NCBI GenBank assembly: GCA_016711125.1 | Contig: JADJTQ010000007.1 | Span: 62,001 to 126,000 of the forward strand | Direction of reading: 5' to 3' | Source: Saprospiraceae bacterium | GTDB lineage: Bacteria; Bacteroidota; Bacteroidia; Chitinophagales; Saprospiraceae | Length of the DNA stretch: 64,000 nucleotides | Shown here: positions 1 to 9,630 of the stretch, piece after piece | How positions within the stretch are numbered: the first letter of the stretch is position 1 | How the letters are laid out: the number at the start of each line of letters is the position of its first letter | The notes under the pieces: model-generated | The model's database searches: none | What the model was told of the DNA's origin: nothing | Seen by the model: only the letters and a program-made list of their open reading frames with translations | Made by a program: the position numbers and the translations under genes

Positions 1-1
1 T

Positions 2-738
2 CTTTCCAGGGAGTTTGATCAGGAGGTAATCACAACGATACCCAACGTATCATACGTGGCCTATATGAAAAAGAATCCGAACGAACCGGTGGTCATGAAC
101 ACCCCAAATGACCTGCCTGACGTGACAGTAATTGACCGTATAGAAGAACCCTATATCGAATCTCAGATCATCACAAAACCCGAATACATTGGCACGATCA
201 TGAAGCTCTGTATGGAGAAAAGGGGGTGATGACCAAACAAACATACCTGACGACCGAACGAGTAGAACTAACCTTTGAACTGCCCTTGGCAGAGATTGTT
301 TTTGATTTTTATGACCGTTTAAAATCGCTAACCCGTGGTTATGCTAGTTTTGATTATGCACCTAAGGATTATCGGGCGTCTGATTTGGTCAAACTGGATA
401 TCTTATTAAATGGAGATCCTGTCGATGCACTTTCAGCATTGGTGCACCGTGACAAAGCAGCAGCTTTCGGCCGCCAGATTTGTAAAAAATTAAAAGATCT
501 ATTGCCACGACAACAATTCGTGATTGCGATTCAAGCAGCAATAGGAGCTAAAGTGGTCTCCAGAGAAACTATTTCTGCTATGCGAAAAGATGTGACTGCC
601 AAGTGTTATGGAGGTGACATTACCCGAAAGCGTAAACTCCTCGAAAAACAGAAAAAAGGCAAGAAGAAAATGCGCCAAATCGGCAATGTAGAAGTGCCTC
701 AAAAAGCATTTTTAGAAGTGTTGAAATTGACCGAATAA
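2..738 (+). CDS. lepA: Elongation factor 4 (LepA), C-terminal part, frameshifted
   Basis: Ribosomal back-translocase GTPase of the cytoplasm; only the C-terminal part lies in the window. The first frame reads a typical EF4 stretch with NPNDLPDV and IEEPYIES, ending in MEKRG. The second continues with ELPLAEIVFDFYDRLKS, TRGYASFDY and the lysine-rich tail with GDITRKRKLLEKQKKGKKKM that marks the LepA C-terminal domain. The frames separate at a G5 run near 221-226; one more G would read R-G-V-M-T-K without a break. I therefore treat it as one gene with a one-base contraction. The GTPase domains are upstream of the window. Very secure identification. Confidence 0.95.
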
Positions 739-1028
739 ATAGTTCTCCACGGGGTCATGACCCCTGTATCCTGTCCGGAAAATTTGTCTGCGAAAATCCT
801 CATAAGGTCGTGATTCTCTCGAAGTATCAGTCATGGGAGCTGGAATCCAAAACTGCGATCCAGGAGCGGACGAGGATAAAAGTATTGGATCTAAAAATGG
901 CGTACTTTCCAGACCAGACTTTATTGTCCGATCCTGGAACGAACGGGTTTCACGCATATTGAAACTCGAATCCCTTCGGGCTTCAAGATCCCAAAGTCAC
1001 GATCCCTGGAGTGCCTCCTATACATAAA
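739..1028. other. Intergenic region without recognisable gene
   Basis: About 290 bases between lepA and the hairpin before the convergent haloperoxidase gene. Short open frames exist on both strands but show no family resemblance, ribosome binding site or codon pattern. Nothing recognisable. Confidence 0.5.
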
Positions 1029-1077
1029 TATCATTCCGTTTTTCAAGAGGCATCACCTCTTGAAAAACGGAATGATA
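1029..1077. terminator. Perfect 22-bp inverted repeat, likely bidirectional terminator
   Basis: Two perfect 22-base arms (1029-1050 and 1056-1077) are separated by the five-base loop CATCA. The element lies between lepA (plus) and a convergent gene (minus), the usual place for a shared terminator. There is no long T tract after the stem; the A5/T5 runs are inside it. The stem is longer than most intrinsic terminators. Confidence 0.6.
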
Positions 1078-1113
1078 GGCTCATCAATAAGAATTATTAT
1101 TTCGAAAAATGTC

Positions 1114-2520
1114 CTATTGTTTCTTCCAGTGTAAGTTGTTGATTTTACGTCCAATAGCAGAACCAAGCTTCAACCCAGCATCAGAATCCATTCGAAAATG
1201 CACACCCAGAGGAACTCTGGAATAAGCATTTTCAGCAGCCATTTCATAAAAATTGCCGAAAGTGCGAGGTGTTGATAAAAAACTCCTGCCTCCCTTCATG
1301 ACTTCGATCAGTCATGCTGTAATGGGTGCCATATATGTCGGTTAAAACTTCAGCAGAAACAGCACCAAAGGTTGCATGACCAGAAGGATATGTTGGAAAT
1401 GGAGGGGTATAATAATTACCTGATCCATCCGGGCACATGATTGTATTCCATTGGGTCTGCCCCATGTAGGCTCGTACGTAATCAACTGGACGTAATATAT
1501 TGTAATTGTATTTTTCCGCCCAACAACGTACTCCGGCATCATTGAGACCAATACCAATTTTTGCGTAAGTATATACTGCTTGATCCAGGGTCACATCATG
1601 ATTTTTGATTACCTGGTTAGATATTGCGATCCATCTCCCGGCAGGTGAAAAAGTCAGGATAGGACAGTCATCACTCCAGAAATCCGCGATCCAGCGATCT
1701 TCATGGTTGCTACCGTCATTGGCCTTGTTGCTTAAAATCATGCATTCTTTTGCCTGAACATAAAAAGGTGAATTGGTGTCCGTGCTAAAAGAAAGAGGTG
1801 GTGGTACTCTATCATCACTGGTCGCCGCAAAAGTCCTAACTTGCCCCCAATAGGGAAGTAAGGCCGGACTATAATCCGGGTACGTAGGCTGCCAAGCTCC
1901 CTCAAATTGAGGAGGCACATAACTAGGATCATTAATTTTTAGAAAAGATTCATGACCCAACTGATCCGACTGAGACCATTTGAAAATGGCATTACCTATG
2001 GCCGTCCCAAACTCATCCGAACGATTGAAAACATCAATCGGCACAGTTGCACTAAATTCGGAAATGTATTTTTGTTTAAGCGTAAAAGCCTCTGTTGTTG
2101 GGCCGCCGGCGCGGTTGGAAATAAATGCGTAACCACGGTACTATATGCTGCGTGCACTGCTGACGGCCAATGATAAGCAAGATCAGGGTGTATGTGGGGT
2201 AATTCAAGACCAGGCAACTGACCCTCTAAAGTATTAAAATCATCATCCATACCGGGTAAAGCCGCTTCATACCCGGCCATGCCAACGTAAGCCGCTGCTC
2301 GCCCTGATACAGGTGGAAAATATCCAGCAGTAAAGCGCTCCATGTCAAGAAATAAGGTCATCCACTCCAGCGCAATCTGATAATCAAAATCACTCGTTTT
2401 GATCACTGTTGGATCGACTAGCGGTGGATCGACAATGGCATTGTCCTGTCTGCATGAGATCATACCAACAAGTAGTATGACTGACAGGATGTTTAACAAT
2501 TTTGTCAAAGAAGTATTCAT
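1114..2520 (-). CDS. Vanadium-dependent haloperoxidase / PAP2-like lipoprotein, two frameshifts
   Basis: Secreted PAP2-superfamily enzyme of the vanadium haloperoxidase type (halide oxidation or phosphate ester hydrolysis). The vanadate/phosphate pocket motifs are visible in order: K-x6-RP (KYNYNILRP), YPSGHATFGA, and S-R-x5-H (SRVPLGVHFRMD). The N-terminus from the Met at 2520 is a lipoprotein signal ending in GMISC, which is better than a start nine codons upstream. The protein lies in three frames. One break is near 2088 (A4 on the plus strand where A5 restores LFTLKQKYISEF); the other is near 1275-1280 (A6 where A5 restores EFLSTPRTFGNF). All catalytic motifs survive, so the breaks are probably sequence errors. 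Halide preference cannot be read from sequence. Confidence 0.85.
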
Positions 2521-2536
2521 ATTTAGGGATTTTAAA

Positions 2537-3118
2537 TTACTTTTCACGGACTGCCTCGTTCTTTTCGGTGTCGATCTTAGCCTTGAGTCTTTCGGTGGCT
2601 AGTCGATCTTTTTTTTCCAGTGAAGCAAAATTTTGAGTTAAAGTTTTATTCAGTTCATCGACCCGGCTCATGATCTCACGCATTTTTCCGGCAGTTTGCT
2701 GGTCACTCTTCCCAGCCTCCATGACTTGATTTTTTATTGGATCACCCAGTGAATCATAGACCTGAAACATCTGAATCAGGTCAGCATTTTTTACGGCCAG
2801 TAAGTTTCGTTTTTCAGCAGCAGGAAGATCAGCTGGAAGTGCTTTTTCGATTGACTGGGAAACTTGATTCCACATATTATCATTGGCCGATTTTAGTCCA
2901 TCCATCTCCAGGTTTAAGCTATCTAGCTGGTCTATAGTATGGAGAATACTTGCCTCCTCTTCATGACTGATATTACAGGAAACTAATAAGCATACCAAGG
3001 TTGCGAAATAAATAGTTTTACATCGTGATCCTTGATTGAGATATTGCCCTGACGAAGGCCAATATTTTGCAATTGCGTGCTCAAAAATAGGAACAATATT
3101 ATTAATACGCAGATTCAC
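2537..3118 (-). CDS. Small putative lipoprotein, helical, unknown function
   Basis: 193 residues as drawn. A hydrophobic stretch ending in LLVSC at about residues 38-48 looks like a lipoprotein signal, followed by a charged, helical region rich in Lys, Glu and Asp. The signal starts too far inside the frame. An ATG immediately before KTIYFATLVCLLVSC is followed by TAA in its own frame, so a missing base there may hide the true start near 3022-3024; this is inference. It is co-directional with and 16 bases upstream of the haloperoxidase gene. I do not recognise a family. Confidence 0.6.
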   Translation of the reverse strand: MNLRINNIVPIFEHAIAKYWPSSGQYLNQGSRCKTIYFATLVCLLVSCNISHEEEASILHTIDQLDSLNLEMDGLKSANDNMWNQVSQSIEKALPADLPAAEKRNLLAVKNADLIQMFQVYDSLGDPIKNQVMEAGKSDQQTAGKMREIMSRVDELNKTLTQNFASLEKKDRLATERLKAKIDTEKNEAVREK

Positions 3119-3442
3119 ATATTACGTTTAAAGAAGGTGCAAATCTAGCGGAATTTCCTCTTACCAATTGTTAAATTCTTAAGATTTGGATCAATGATTA
3201 TATTAAAAGTATGGATGTAAAGAAACGAAGGATGAATCAGCACCAAGCTTGCTTCTTAACGAATCAATAAATCATATTCTATGCCAATCTTTTGATAGAA
3301 ATACCGGGTACTAAAATATTTATGCTTGGCATTCTAGAAGAATGGGTATTCGCTGCATATCCTTTTAATGCCATCCCGACTGTCCGAATGTAGTTAGGTG
3401 GGTGCAGTAATTAAAATAGGTCTTTGCCAATATGACAGTTGA
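3119..3442. other. Intergenic region without recognisable gene
   Basis: About 320 A/T-rich bases between two co-directional minus-strand genes. No open frame, hairpin with T tract or repeat stood out. It probably holds the promoter of the 2537-3118 gene and the 3' end of the T9SS gene transcript. Confidence 0.4.
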
Positions 3443-5856
3443 TTATCCAATGACCAATTTTTTGGTCAATACCTCTCCCTCAATGATCACTTTTACTAAA
3501 TAGATACCTGGCAGGAGCTCTCCGGCTTCTATCGGTACTGATGCGCTTGCCTGGTGTTTATGATGATAAAATAACTGACCAGTTAGTGATATGATTTCTA
3601 CCAGGGCTTGTCTTCCAAGTCCATGCCGAAAGTTTAGATAGAATGATCCTTTTGTTGGGTTGGGTCTTATCTCCAGTCCCTCTAAGTAGATATATTCTTC
3701 TGTTGGTGTCGCCTCATCAGCTTTAATACTATTGCTGGTCACACAGCCATTGGCATCAGTTACCAGGATTTGATAGGTGCCATAGGTAAGATTTTTTGGA
3801 TCCTGCACGGTAGATACCACAGCATTTTGATCATTTTTCCACTGGTATCGATAGGGTGGTGTACCACCAGAAACGGTAATGTAAATGTCACTTTCCTCGT
3901 CAGGAGCCTTAATGCTGTCAAGGCGTATAAACAAGTTGGTAGGTTCACCCACCGAAAAGTTTTTAATGAAGGCACATTCACTGGGTTCACTAATCTTCAC
4001 TGTGTCGTTGCCGGGGAGCAAATTTGTTGCTGATGGCGTGGTCTCACCATTGCTCCAGCGAAAGGTATATTGAAGATCGCTTTCGACCACAGCTGTAGCC
4101 GACCCATCCGCCCGCCCGGGACAGGTAGCATCCTTTGATTGGATATCAACGGTAACTCTTTTTTCAACCGTTACATTGATATCACATTCCAGGCGGGTAC
4201 CATTCGAGGCCACATAAGTATAACTCTCCAGTGATGTACCTAAAGGAAAATTCTTACCAGGTCCGATACCATCAAATATGGTCACGGATCCATTTGGACA
4301 ATTGTCAATGACCTGTGGGATCGTGTAGCTAACAATTCCTTCACAGGCGGTGATCATCACATCATCAGTGCATAAATAGGAGGGAGGTATCGTATCCAAA
4401 ACTAAGATCTCAACATCACGCGACGATAGATTCAGATTAAAATCGATCACTGTAAACTCCACAAAATTGCGCCCTACATCCTGACAATCAAAGAATTCCT
4501 GAGCCAGTTGCATATCAAGGATGCCACAATTGTCAAAACTGCCCGAGTCAACCTGTTCTGCGAAGATTTCCGCGACGCCGTTTTCATTCAAATAAAGCCG
4601 AATCGGTCCTTGCCTGGTCCTGGCTGCGGGTCTGATATTATCTTCAATCTCGACCATTGCTCCGATGATACGGGTGCACTTTAGATTATCAGTGACTGTC
4701 AGTTCGTATCCGCCACTGGGTACATTGACGAGGCTCTGAGTCGTTGCTCCATTACTCCAGGCAAAGGTAACCGGTGGTGTTGCCCCGGCAATCTCAACCG
4801 TGATTGCTCCATCGGGATTCTGATCACACGATGTTGGTTTCACGTTATAAAGCACTAAAAAGCTGCAACTGGGTACAATCAGGTCAGTGCTCTGACTGGT
4901 CTGGCAACCCTTGGAGTCGACCACCGACAATGAGTAATTTCCCTGCCCTAGATTTGCTATGCGGTCATTTGTACCTCCATTGCTCCAAATAAATTGGTAC
5001 AATGGAGTACCACCACTTACGTTGGCGATGATCGAACCATCATTGGAAGTGGTCGAGGTGGGGGTATTTTTTAGAAAACTAATCGAAATGGTGTCGGGAT
5101 CCACAAGCTCAATTGGATCAATGATATGGAGATTGCCAAGATTGTCAGTTATAGTACAACGGTAGATTCCCTCCAATAACCCGTTGATATCCTGCGTGGT
5201 ATCTGAATTGTTCCAGGCATACGAATAGGTAGTTGCCGGACCTGTGACTGAGAGCGAGATGGCGCCATCTCCAAAGTCACTGCAGGAGGGAGAACGAGCC
5301 TGATCGATCGTCACCTTGATCATCGTATCGGGTATCGATGTGGGGCCGGTGTAGACCGCTAAAAAATCGAAAAGCTCGTCTGAATTGAGCCGGCCAATGT
5401 TAAACAATAGTCCATTTGGGTAAATACCATATATCGTGGGTAGAGCGTCCGGTTTAAATGCAACATTAGCCGCTGATGTATCGATGATCGGATAAGGTGT
5501 GCCGGTTACCCAATCTCCTGCCGTGGCACTTGAAAGACCTTGTAGGTCCAACAAGTTCATGTTTTCATCTTTTTCGATCATGAGCACCCGTACCTGATTG
5601 GTGCCCCCGGACCATAGAGGGTGTAGAAATCTTTGAGAGCATTAGTGCGATGATAGGTCCAGCAGTCCTGACACCATGCGGGTGAAAAATTGACAATGAC
5701 AGTCTTACCTTGATTTAGGTAGCTGTAGAGATGATGTTGTTTGCCATTGATGTCAAAGAAGTTGAAGTCAGGCGACCTGGATACATTGGGCAACTGGGCA
5801 AACGCATCTAAGGCAAGAAATGCAAAGGTAATGGAGAGTATGAGTTGCTTCATCAT
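3443..5856 (-). CDS. Secreted thioredoxin-fold protein with SprB-like repeats, HYR region and T9SS sorting domain, frameshifted
   Basis: About 804 residues once joined. A signal peptide (MMKQLILSITFAFLALDAFA) is followed by a thioredoxin-like domain at about residues 25-150 with the redox motif WCQDCW. Then come SprB-type repeats (C/DGAI...W-N/S-N-G/D...G-x-Y-x-L-T-V-x-D), a HYR-like stretch with FDNCGI and VIDNCPNG, two more SprB-type repeats, and a T9SS sorting domain with EIRPNPTKGSFYL and GIYLVKVI. It should be exported by Sec, then moved to the surface by T9SS. The frame breaks near 5607-5611, a C5 run on the plus strand where C6 restores GPGGTNQVRVLMIEKD. A disulfide-active surface adhesin is one reading; the substrate is unknown. 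Confidence 0.85.
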
Positions 5857-6869
5857 TGATCTTATTTGTTAGAGCAATCAGCAGTCAAGTTATACTTTAA
5901 TTGTCAGGTGGTCAAGAGGTTTTTAGTTAAGTAGTTCATTCGTAAGTGGTTAAGTAGAGAGTAGTTAAGTGGTTGATTCGTAAGTAGTTAAGTGGTTAAG
6001 TCGTTGGTAGTTGATCGTAAGTGGAAAGTGGTTGATTTGTAAGTAGTTAATTTAATTTGTTAAGGCGTAAATAGTTGACCGGCAGTTAGTTAAGTGGTAG
6101 AGTCCTAAACAGTCTGTGCCGTATGCTTCTGGGTAGTTAGCAGTGCTGCCATTCTGATCCTCTCATATGCCAATTCCCCAATTATCAATCACTTACTACA
6201 CTAAATACTAAACAGAAGAGTATAAAAATACATAATTTATTAAGATCTGATAATCAGGTGCTAATAAAAAATTTTTCAAAATAGGAGCTTGGTTCGGATT
6301 GTCTGGATTGGGTGTGGAATCGGAAAGCATATCGCTCGATGGACCCGACACCAGATTGGTTTGCAATCCGGGAACATACAGGCATAGCAAGAGTTCATAT
6401 TTTTTTGTGGATTGCCTTATTGATCTCTACCTGGCAAATGCTAAAACAGTTGCCATACGATCACATCTGGTCTTGATAATGACTGTGTCTTATTGCTCTT
6501 TAATGCGTTGTTATGATCGTGCGATTATTAGTGGGGTACGTCGGTACAAGGCTGACCACATAAGAGGCTACCCCGATAAGAGTTGTGGGAGCCTTGGATG
6601 ATGTAGATCTGACCAAAATGCCAGCATAGAGCCTGTCGACAACCATTTCCAGACACAATGGGACTATTATAGAATAAATTGGAACCATAGTGGAAGTTCT
6701 TCCCCCTTTTCCTCCCGATCTTTCCTTCGTTAAATTCCTCGGAGATGTACCCATCGTTCTCGCGCTCTCAAGAGCTTGCAAGGGAAGGTATTCCAAAGGA
6801 TCCGTGGCCAAATGCTGCGGAGAGCATCCGAAAAAAGGCCGCTGTGATTGCCATTGGAATAACCGTCTC
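5857..6869. other. Long non-coding stretch with degenerate repeats
   Basis: About 1 kb without a convincing gene. The first third carries the degenerate GTAAGTGGTTAAG repeats listed separately. The remainder has short open frames on both strands, none with a recognisable domain. It leads into the decayed 3' end of a surface-protein copy at 6870-6983. It may be a graveyard of an older gene copy, but beyond that tail I could not align anything. Confidence 0.4.
5924..6102. repeat. Degenerate tandem repeat, GTTGATTCGTAAGTGGTTAAG type
   Basis: The stretch is built from variants of GTAAGTGGTT, TTAAGTAG and GTTGATTCGTAAG repeated with changing spacing. At least four copies of a roughly 20-25 base core GTT(G/C)ATTCGTAAGT(A/G)GTTAAG can be picked out by eye. 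There is no constant period and no coding sense. It lies directly upstream (on the minus strand) of the thioredoxin/T9SS gene. Confidence 0.6.
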
Positions 6870-6983
6870 AAAGGAGATAAACGTTACAGCAGCTGTTGCA
6901 TCACCAGCAAGCACGAACAGTACAGCTTACCCAGCTAAAACAGCCCTCCAGCTCATACCAATTACCATTAAAAAATAAATCAT
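6870..6983 (+). pseudogene. Decayed 3' end of a third tail-fibre-like paralog
   Basis: The bases from GATAAACG (6876) to the stop and the following ATCATC match, with scattered differences, the 3' ends of the two intact genes downstream. Shared words include CAGCAGCTGTTGCA, CAGCTAAAACAGCCC and the junction AAATAAATCATCATGAAACA. In one frame it reads LQQLLHHQQ..QLTQLKQP against IQQLLHSQQ..QLAQLKEP in the second copy. No start codon, signal peptide, repeat region or S74-type core is left upstream. I interpret it as the tail of an earlier copy lost by recombination or decay. Confidence 0.65.
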
Positions 6984-6984
6984 C

Positions 6985-8307
6985 ATGAAACAAGTAATCA
7001 TTTTATCCCTGCTCCTGACCAGCACGATCATCGCTTGGGCTCAGGTTCCGATTTCCCAAATCGAGGGTCTGCTCGAAGTCTATCTTGCTGACGATACCAC
7101 ATCGTTATATATCGGCAAAGGAGCCGGACGATTGCATAATGGAAATTTACGTAGCAACATAGTAGTCGGTCACGGCGCTGGTTACTCCATTACCTCTGGT
7201 CGCGAAAACTGTTTTTTTGGTCGATCTGCGGGCAACTCCATTACCACTGGTTTCGAAAACAGTTTTTTTGGTCTATCGGCTGGCTACTCCAATATCTCTG
7301 GATTCTCAAACAGCATTTTTGGCAAGAATGCCGGTTACTCCAGTACCACAGGTAATGCCAACAGTTTTTTTGGTCGATCGGCTGGTTACTCCAATATCTC
7401 AGGTAACTCAAATAGTTTTTTTGGCATAAATGCTGGATACCATATAACAGGCTCGAATAATTTATGCCTGGGAGAAAGCGCTGGGCCTTCATTTGGCTCA
7501 AGAAACGTATCTAACAGGCTTTATATCAATTTCGGTGAATCCAATACCCCACTGATCTATGGTGAATTCGACAATAATTTGGTACAAATCAATGGTAGAC
7601 TGACGACCGGTGAACCCGGTCAGGACAATGTTCTACTAACCCTCAGCAGCGAGCGCTCATGGGTTTTCAAACAATACGATGCCGGATCTTCAACTGCACT
7701 CAAACTCACTGGCGCCGATCCGGGCAACAACAACAAGGATTTACTCATTGACACCGAGGGTAATGTGGGCATCGGCACTGATGCTCCCGCCTATAAACTA
7801 CACGTGAATGGTGATGCGGGCAAACCTGGAGGTGGCAGCTGGAGCAATGCCTCTGACCGGCGCCTCAAAACAAATATCATCGATTTTACCGAAGGCCTGT
7901 CGATAGTGCAAGCCGTGCGGCCGGTGAGTTTTCGCTACAATGGCTTGTTAGATCTACCCACTGAAGAAACCTATGTCGGGGTCATCGCCCAGGAACTGCA
8001 AGCCATCGCACCAGAAATGGTCAAAGCATTCACCGGCTCAGATGGCAACAGCTACCTCAATGTCGACCCGAGTGCTTTTGATTTTATCCTGATCAATGCA
8101 GTCAGAGAACAGCAAAAGATGATTGAAAATCAGCAGGTTCTGCTTGATGAGGTGCGTGCTGAAAATGAGACCATGTTGTCACGCCAGACCTACCAGGATA
8201 AGATGATCCAACTACTCTTTCAGACCCAACAAGCACTGACTGCGCAGCTTGACAAGCTAAAACAGCCCATAGGCTCAGAACAAATAACATTTACCACTAT
8301 CAAATAA
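6985..8307 (+). CDS. Surface protein with 17-residue repeats and C-terminal S74-type chaperone domain, copy 1
   Basis: 440 residues. A Sec signal peptide (MKQVIILSLLLTSTIIAWA) is followed at about residues 55-165 by six copies of a 17-residue repeat with consensus NSFFGxxAGYSNxTGxx. Then comes a conserved linker with EFDNNLVQINGRLTTGEPG and VGIGTDAPAYKLHVNG. The C-terminus carries the phage-tail-spike type intramolecular chaperone (peptidase S74-like): SDRRLKTNI, YVGVIAQELQ, NVDPSAFDFILINAV and a coiled coil. In phage fibres this domain trimerises the protein and may cleave itself off. A trimeric fibre-like surface protein is a reasonable inference. The start follows AAATAAATCATC, as in copy 2. 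Confidence 0.85.
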   Translation: MKQVIILSLLLTSTIIAWAQVPISQIEGLLEVYLADDTTSLYIGKGAGRLHNGNLRSNIVVGHGAGYSITSGRENCFFGRSAGNSITTGFENSFFGLSAGYSNISGFSNSIFGKNAGYSSTTGNANSFFGRSAGYSNISGNSNSFFGINAGYHITGSNNLCLGESAGPSFGSRNVSNRLYINFGESNTPLIYGEFDNNLVQINGRLTTGEPGQDNVLLTLSSERSWVFKQYDAGSSTALKLTGADPGNNNKDLLIDTEGNVGIGTDAPAYKLHVNGDAGKPGGGSWSNASDRRLKTNIIDFTEGLSIVQAVRPVSFRYNGLLDLPTEETYVGVIAQELQAIAPEMVKAFTGSDGNSYLNVDPSAFDFILINAVREQQKMIENQQVLLDEVRAENETMLSRQTYQDKMIQLLFQTQQALTAQLDKLKQPIGSEQITFTTIK

Positions 8308-8313
8308 ATCATC

Positions 8314-9564
8314 ATGAAACAACTTATGATTTTATCCCTGCTTCTGACCAGCACGATCCTTGTCTCAGCCCAGGTTCCCATTTCCCAGATCGAAGGTCTG
8401 CTTGAGGTCTATCATCCCGAGGATACAACCTCTTTGTACATCGGCAGAGGAGCCGGGAGGTTGCACACTGGGACTTTGCTTTATAACACAATTGTGGGCC
8501 ACTTTGCGGGGTATTCTAGTACTACGGGTTACAACAATAGTTTTTTTGGCGACGAGGCTGGTTACTCTAATACCACGGGTTACAACAATAGTTTTTTTGG
8601 CCCATCTGCTGGTTCACTCAATACCACGGGTGGCTCTAACAGTTTTTTTGGCGTTGGTGCTGGTGTTCACAATAACACGGGTGACGAGAACAGTTATTTT
8701 GGCCGTTCTGCTGGTGCCAATATTACCGGCTCTAAAAATGTATGTCTGGGCTACAGGGCAGGTCCACAATTGAGCTCAGGTAATGTATCTAACCGGCTCT
8801 ATATCGATGTGGAAATTGACAACGCACCCCTTATCTACGGCGAATTCGACAATAATTTGGTGCAGATCAATGGCAGACTGACGACCGGTGAACCTGGTCA
8901 GGACAATGTTCTGCTGACTCTCAACACCGAGCGCTCGTGGGTCTTCAAACAATACGATCCGGGATCTTCAACTGCGCTCAAGCTCACTGGCACCGATCCG
9001 GGCAATAACAACAAGAATTTACTTATTGACACTGATGGTAAAGTAGGTATCGGCACTGACGCCCCTGCCTTCAAACTGCATGTGAATGGAGATGCAGGCA
9101 AAACTGGAGGTGGCAGCTGGAGTGTTGCCTCCGACCGGCGCCTTAAAACCGGTATCAGCGATTTTAGTGAAGGCCTCTCGATTGTCGGGGCCATACGGCC
9201 GGTGAGTTTCCGCTACAATGGCTTGCTGGAGCTCCCAACAAACGAAACCTATGTGGGGGTCATCGCTCAGGAACTGGAGGCCATCGCACCCAACATGGTC
9301 AAAGCATTCACCGGCTCAGACGGAAACAGCTACCTCAACGTAGACCCCAGTGCTTTTGATTTTATCCTGATCAATGCAGTCAAAGAGCAGCAAAAGATGA
9401 TTGAGCAGTTACGGGCTGAAAATGAGACCGTGTTGTCACACCAAAACTACCAGGATAAAATGATCCAACAGCTCTTACACAGCCAACAAGAACTAACAAC
9501 ACAGTTGGCCCAGCTTAAAGAGCCAGCCGGCTTAGAACAATTAACATTAATCACTAAAAAATAG
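8314..9564 (+). CDS. Surface protein with 17-residue repeats and C-terminal S74-type chaperone domain, copy 2
   Basis: 416 residues, a tandem paralog of the preceding gene with the same architecture: signal peptide (MKQLMILSLLLTSTILVSA), five 17-residue repeats of type NSFFGxxAGYSNTTGYN at about residues 60-145, the linker GEFDNNLVQINGRLTTGEPG, and the S74-like domain with SDRRLKTGI, YVGVIAQELE and NVDPSAFDFILINAV, then a coiled coil. The linker and chaperone core are nearly identical to copy 1, while the repeat region and C-terminal coil differ in length. The six-base intergenic gap suggests one transcript. Subunits of one hetero- or homotrimeric fibre are possible; that is inference. Confidence 0.85.
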   Translation: MKQLMILSLLLTSTILVSAQVPISQIEGLLEVYHPEDTTSLYIGRGAGRLHTGTLLYNTIVGHFAGYSSTTGYNNSFFGDEAGYSNTTGYNNSFFGPSAGSLNTTGGSNSFFGVGAGVHNNTGDENSYFGRSAGANITGSKNVCLGYRAGPQLSSGNVSNRLYIDVEIDNAPLIYGEFDNNLVQINGRLTTGEPGQDNVLLTLNTERSWVFKQYDPGSSTALKLTGTDPGNNNKNLLIDTDGKVGIGTDAPAFKLHVNGDAGKTGGGSWSVASDRRLKTGISDFSEGLSIVGAIRPVSFRYNGLLELPTNETYVGVIAQELEAIAPNMVKAFTGSDGNSYLNVDPSAFDFILINAVKEQQKMIEQLRAENETVLSHQNYQDKMIQQLLHSQQELTTQLAQLKEPAGLEQLTLITKK

Positions 9565-9570
9565 AATATC

Positions 9571-9612
9571 ATGAAACGACTTATCGAATTAGCGTCCCAT
9601 TATTACCACTGA
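9571..9612 (+). pseudogene. Possible 5' remnant of a further paralog copy
   Basis: Six bases after copy 2 stops, ATGAAACGACTTATCGAATTA begins in the same spacing and resembles the first codons of copy 2 (17 of 21 bases alike). The frame then stops after 13 codons. It could be the truncated head of another copy, or a chance resemblance over a short span. Confidence 0.4.
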
Positions 9613-9630
9613 CATCAATGATAGTAAAAT

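Noticed and set aside
6500..6978. Open frames on both strands upstream of the tail-fibre genes
   Set aside because: The part near 6870-6978 is explained by the decayed paralog tail. The rest shows no family and no conserved start.
6985..9564. Prophage tail fibre genes
   Set aside because: The S74-type domain is phage-like, but both proteins have Sec signal peptides and no other phage genes are in the window.
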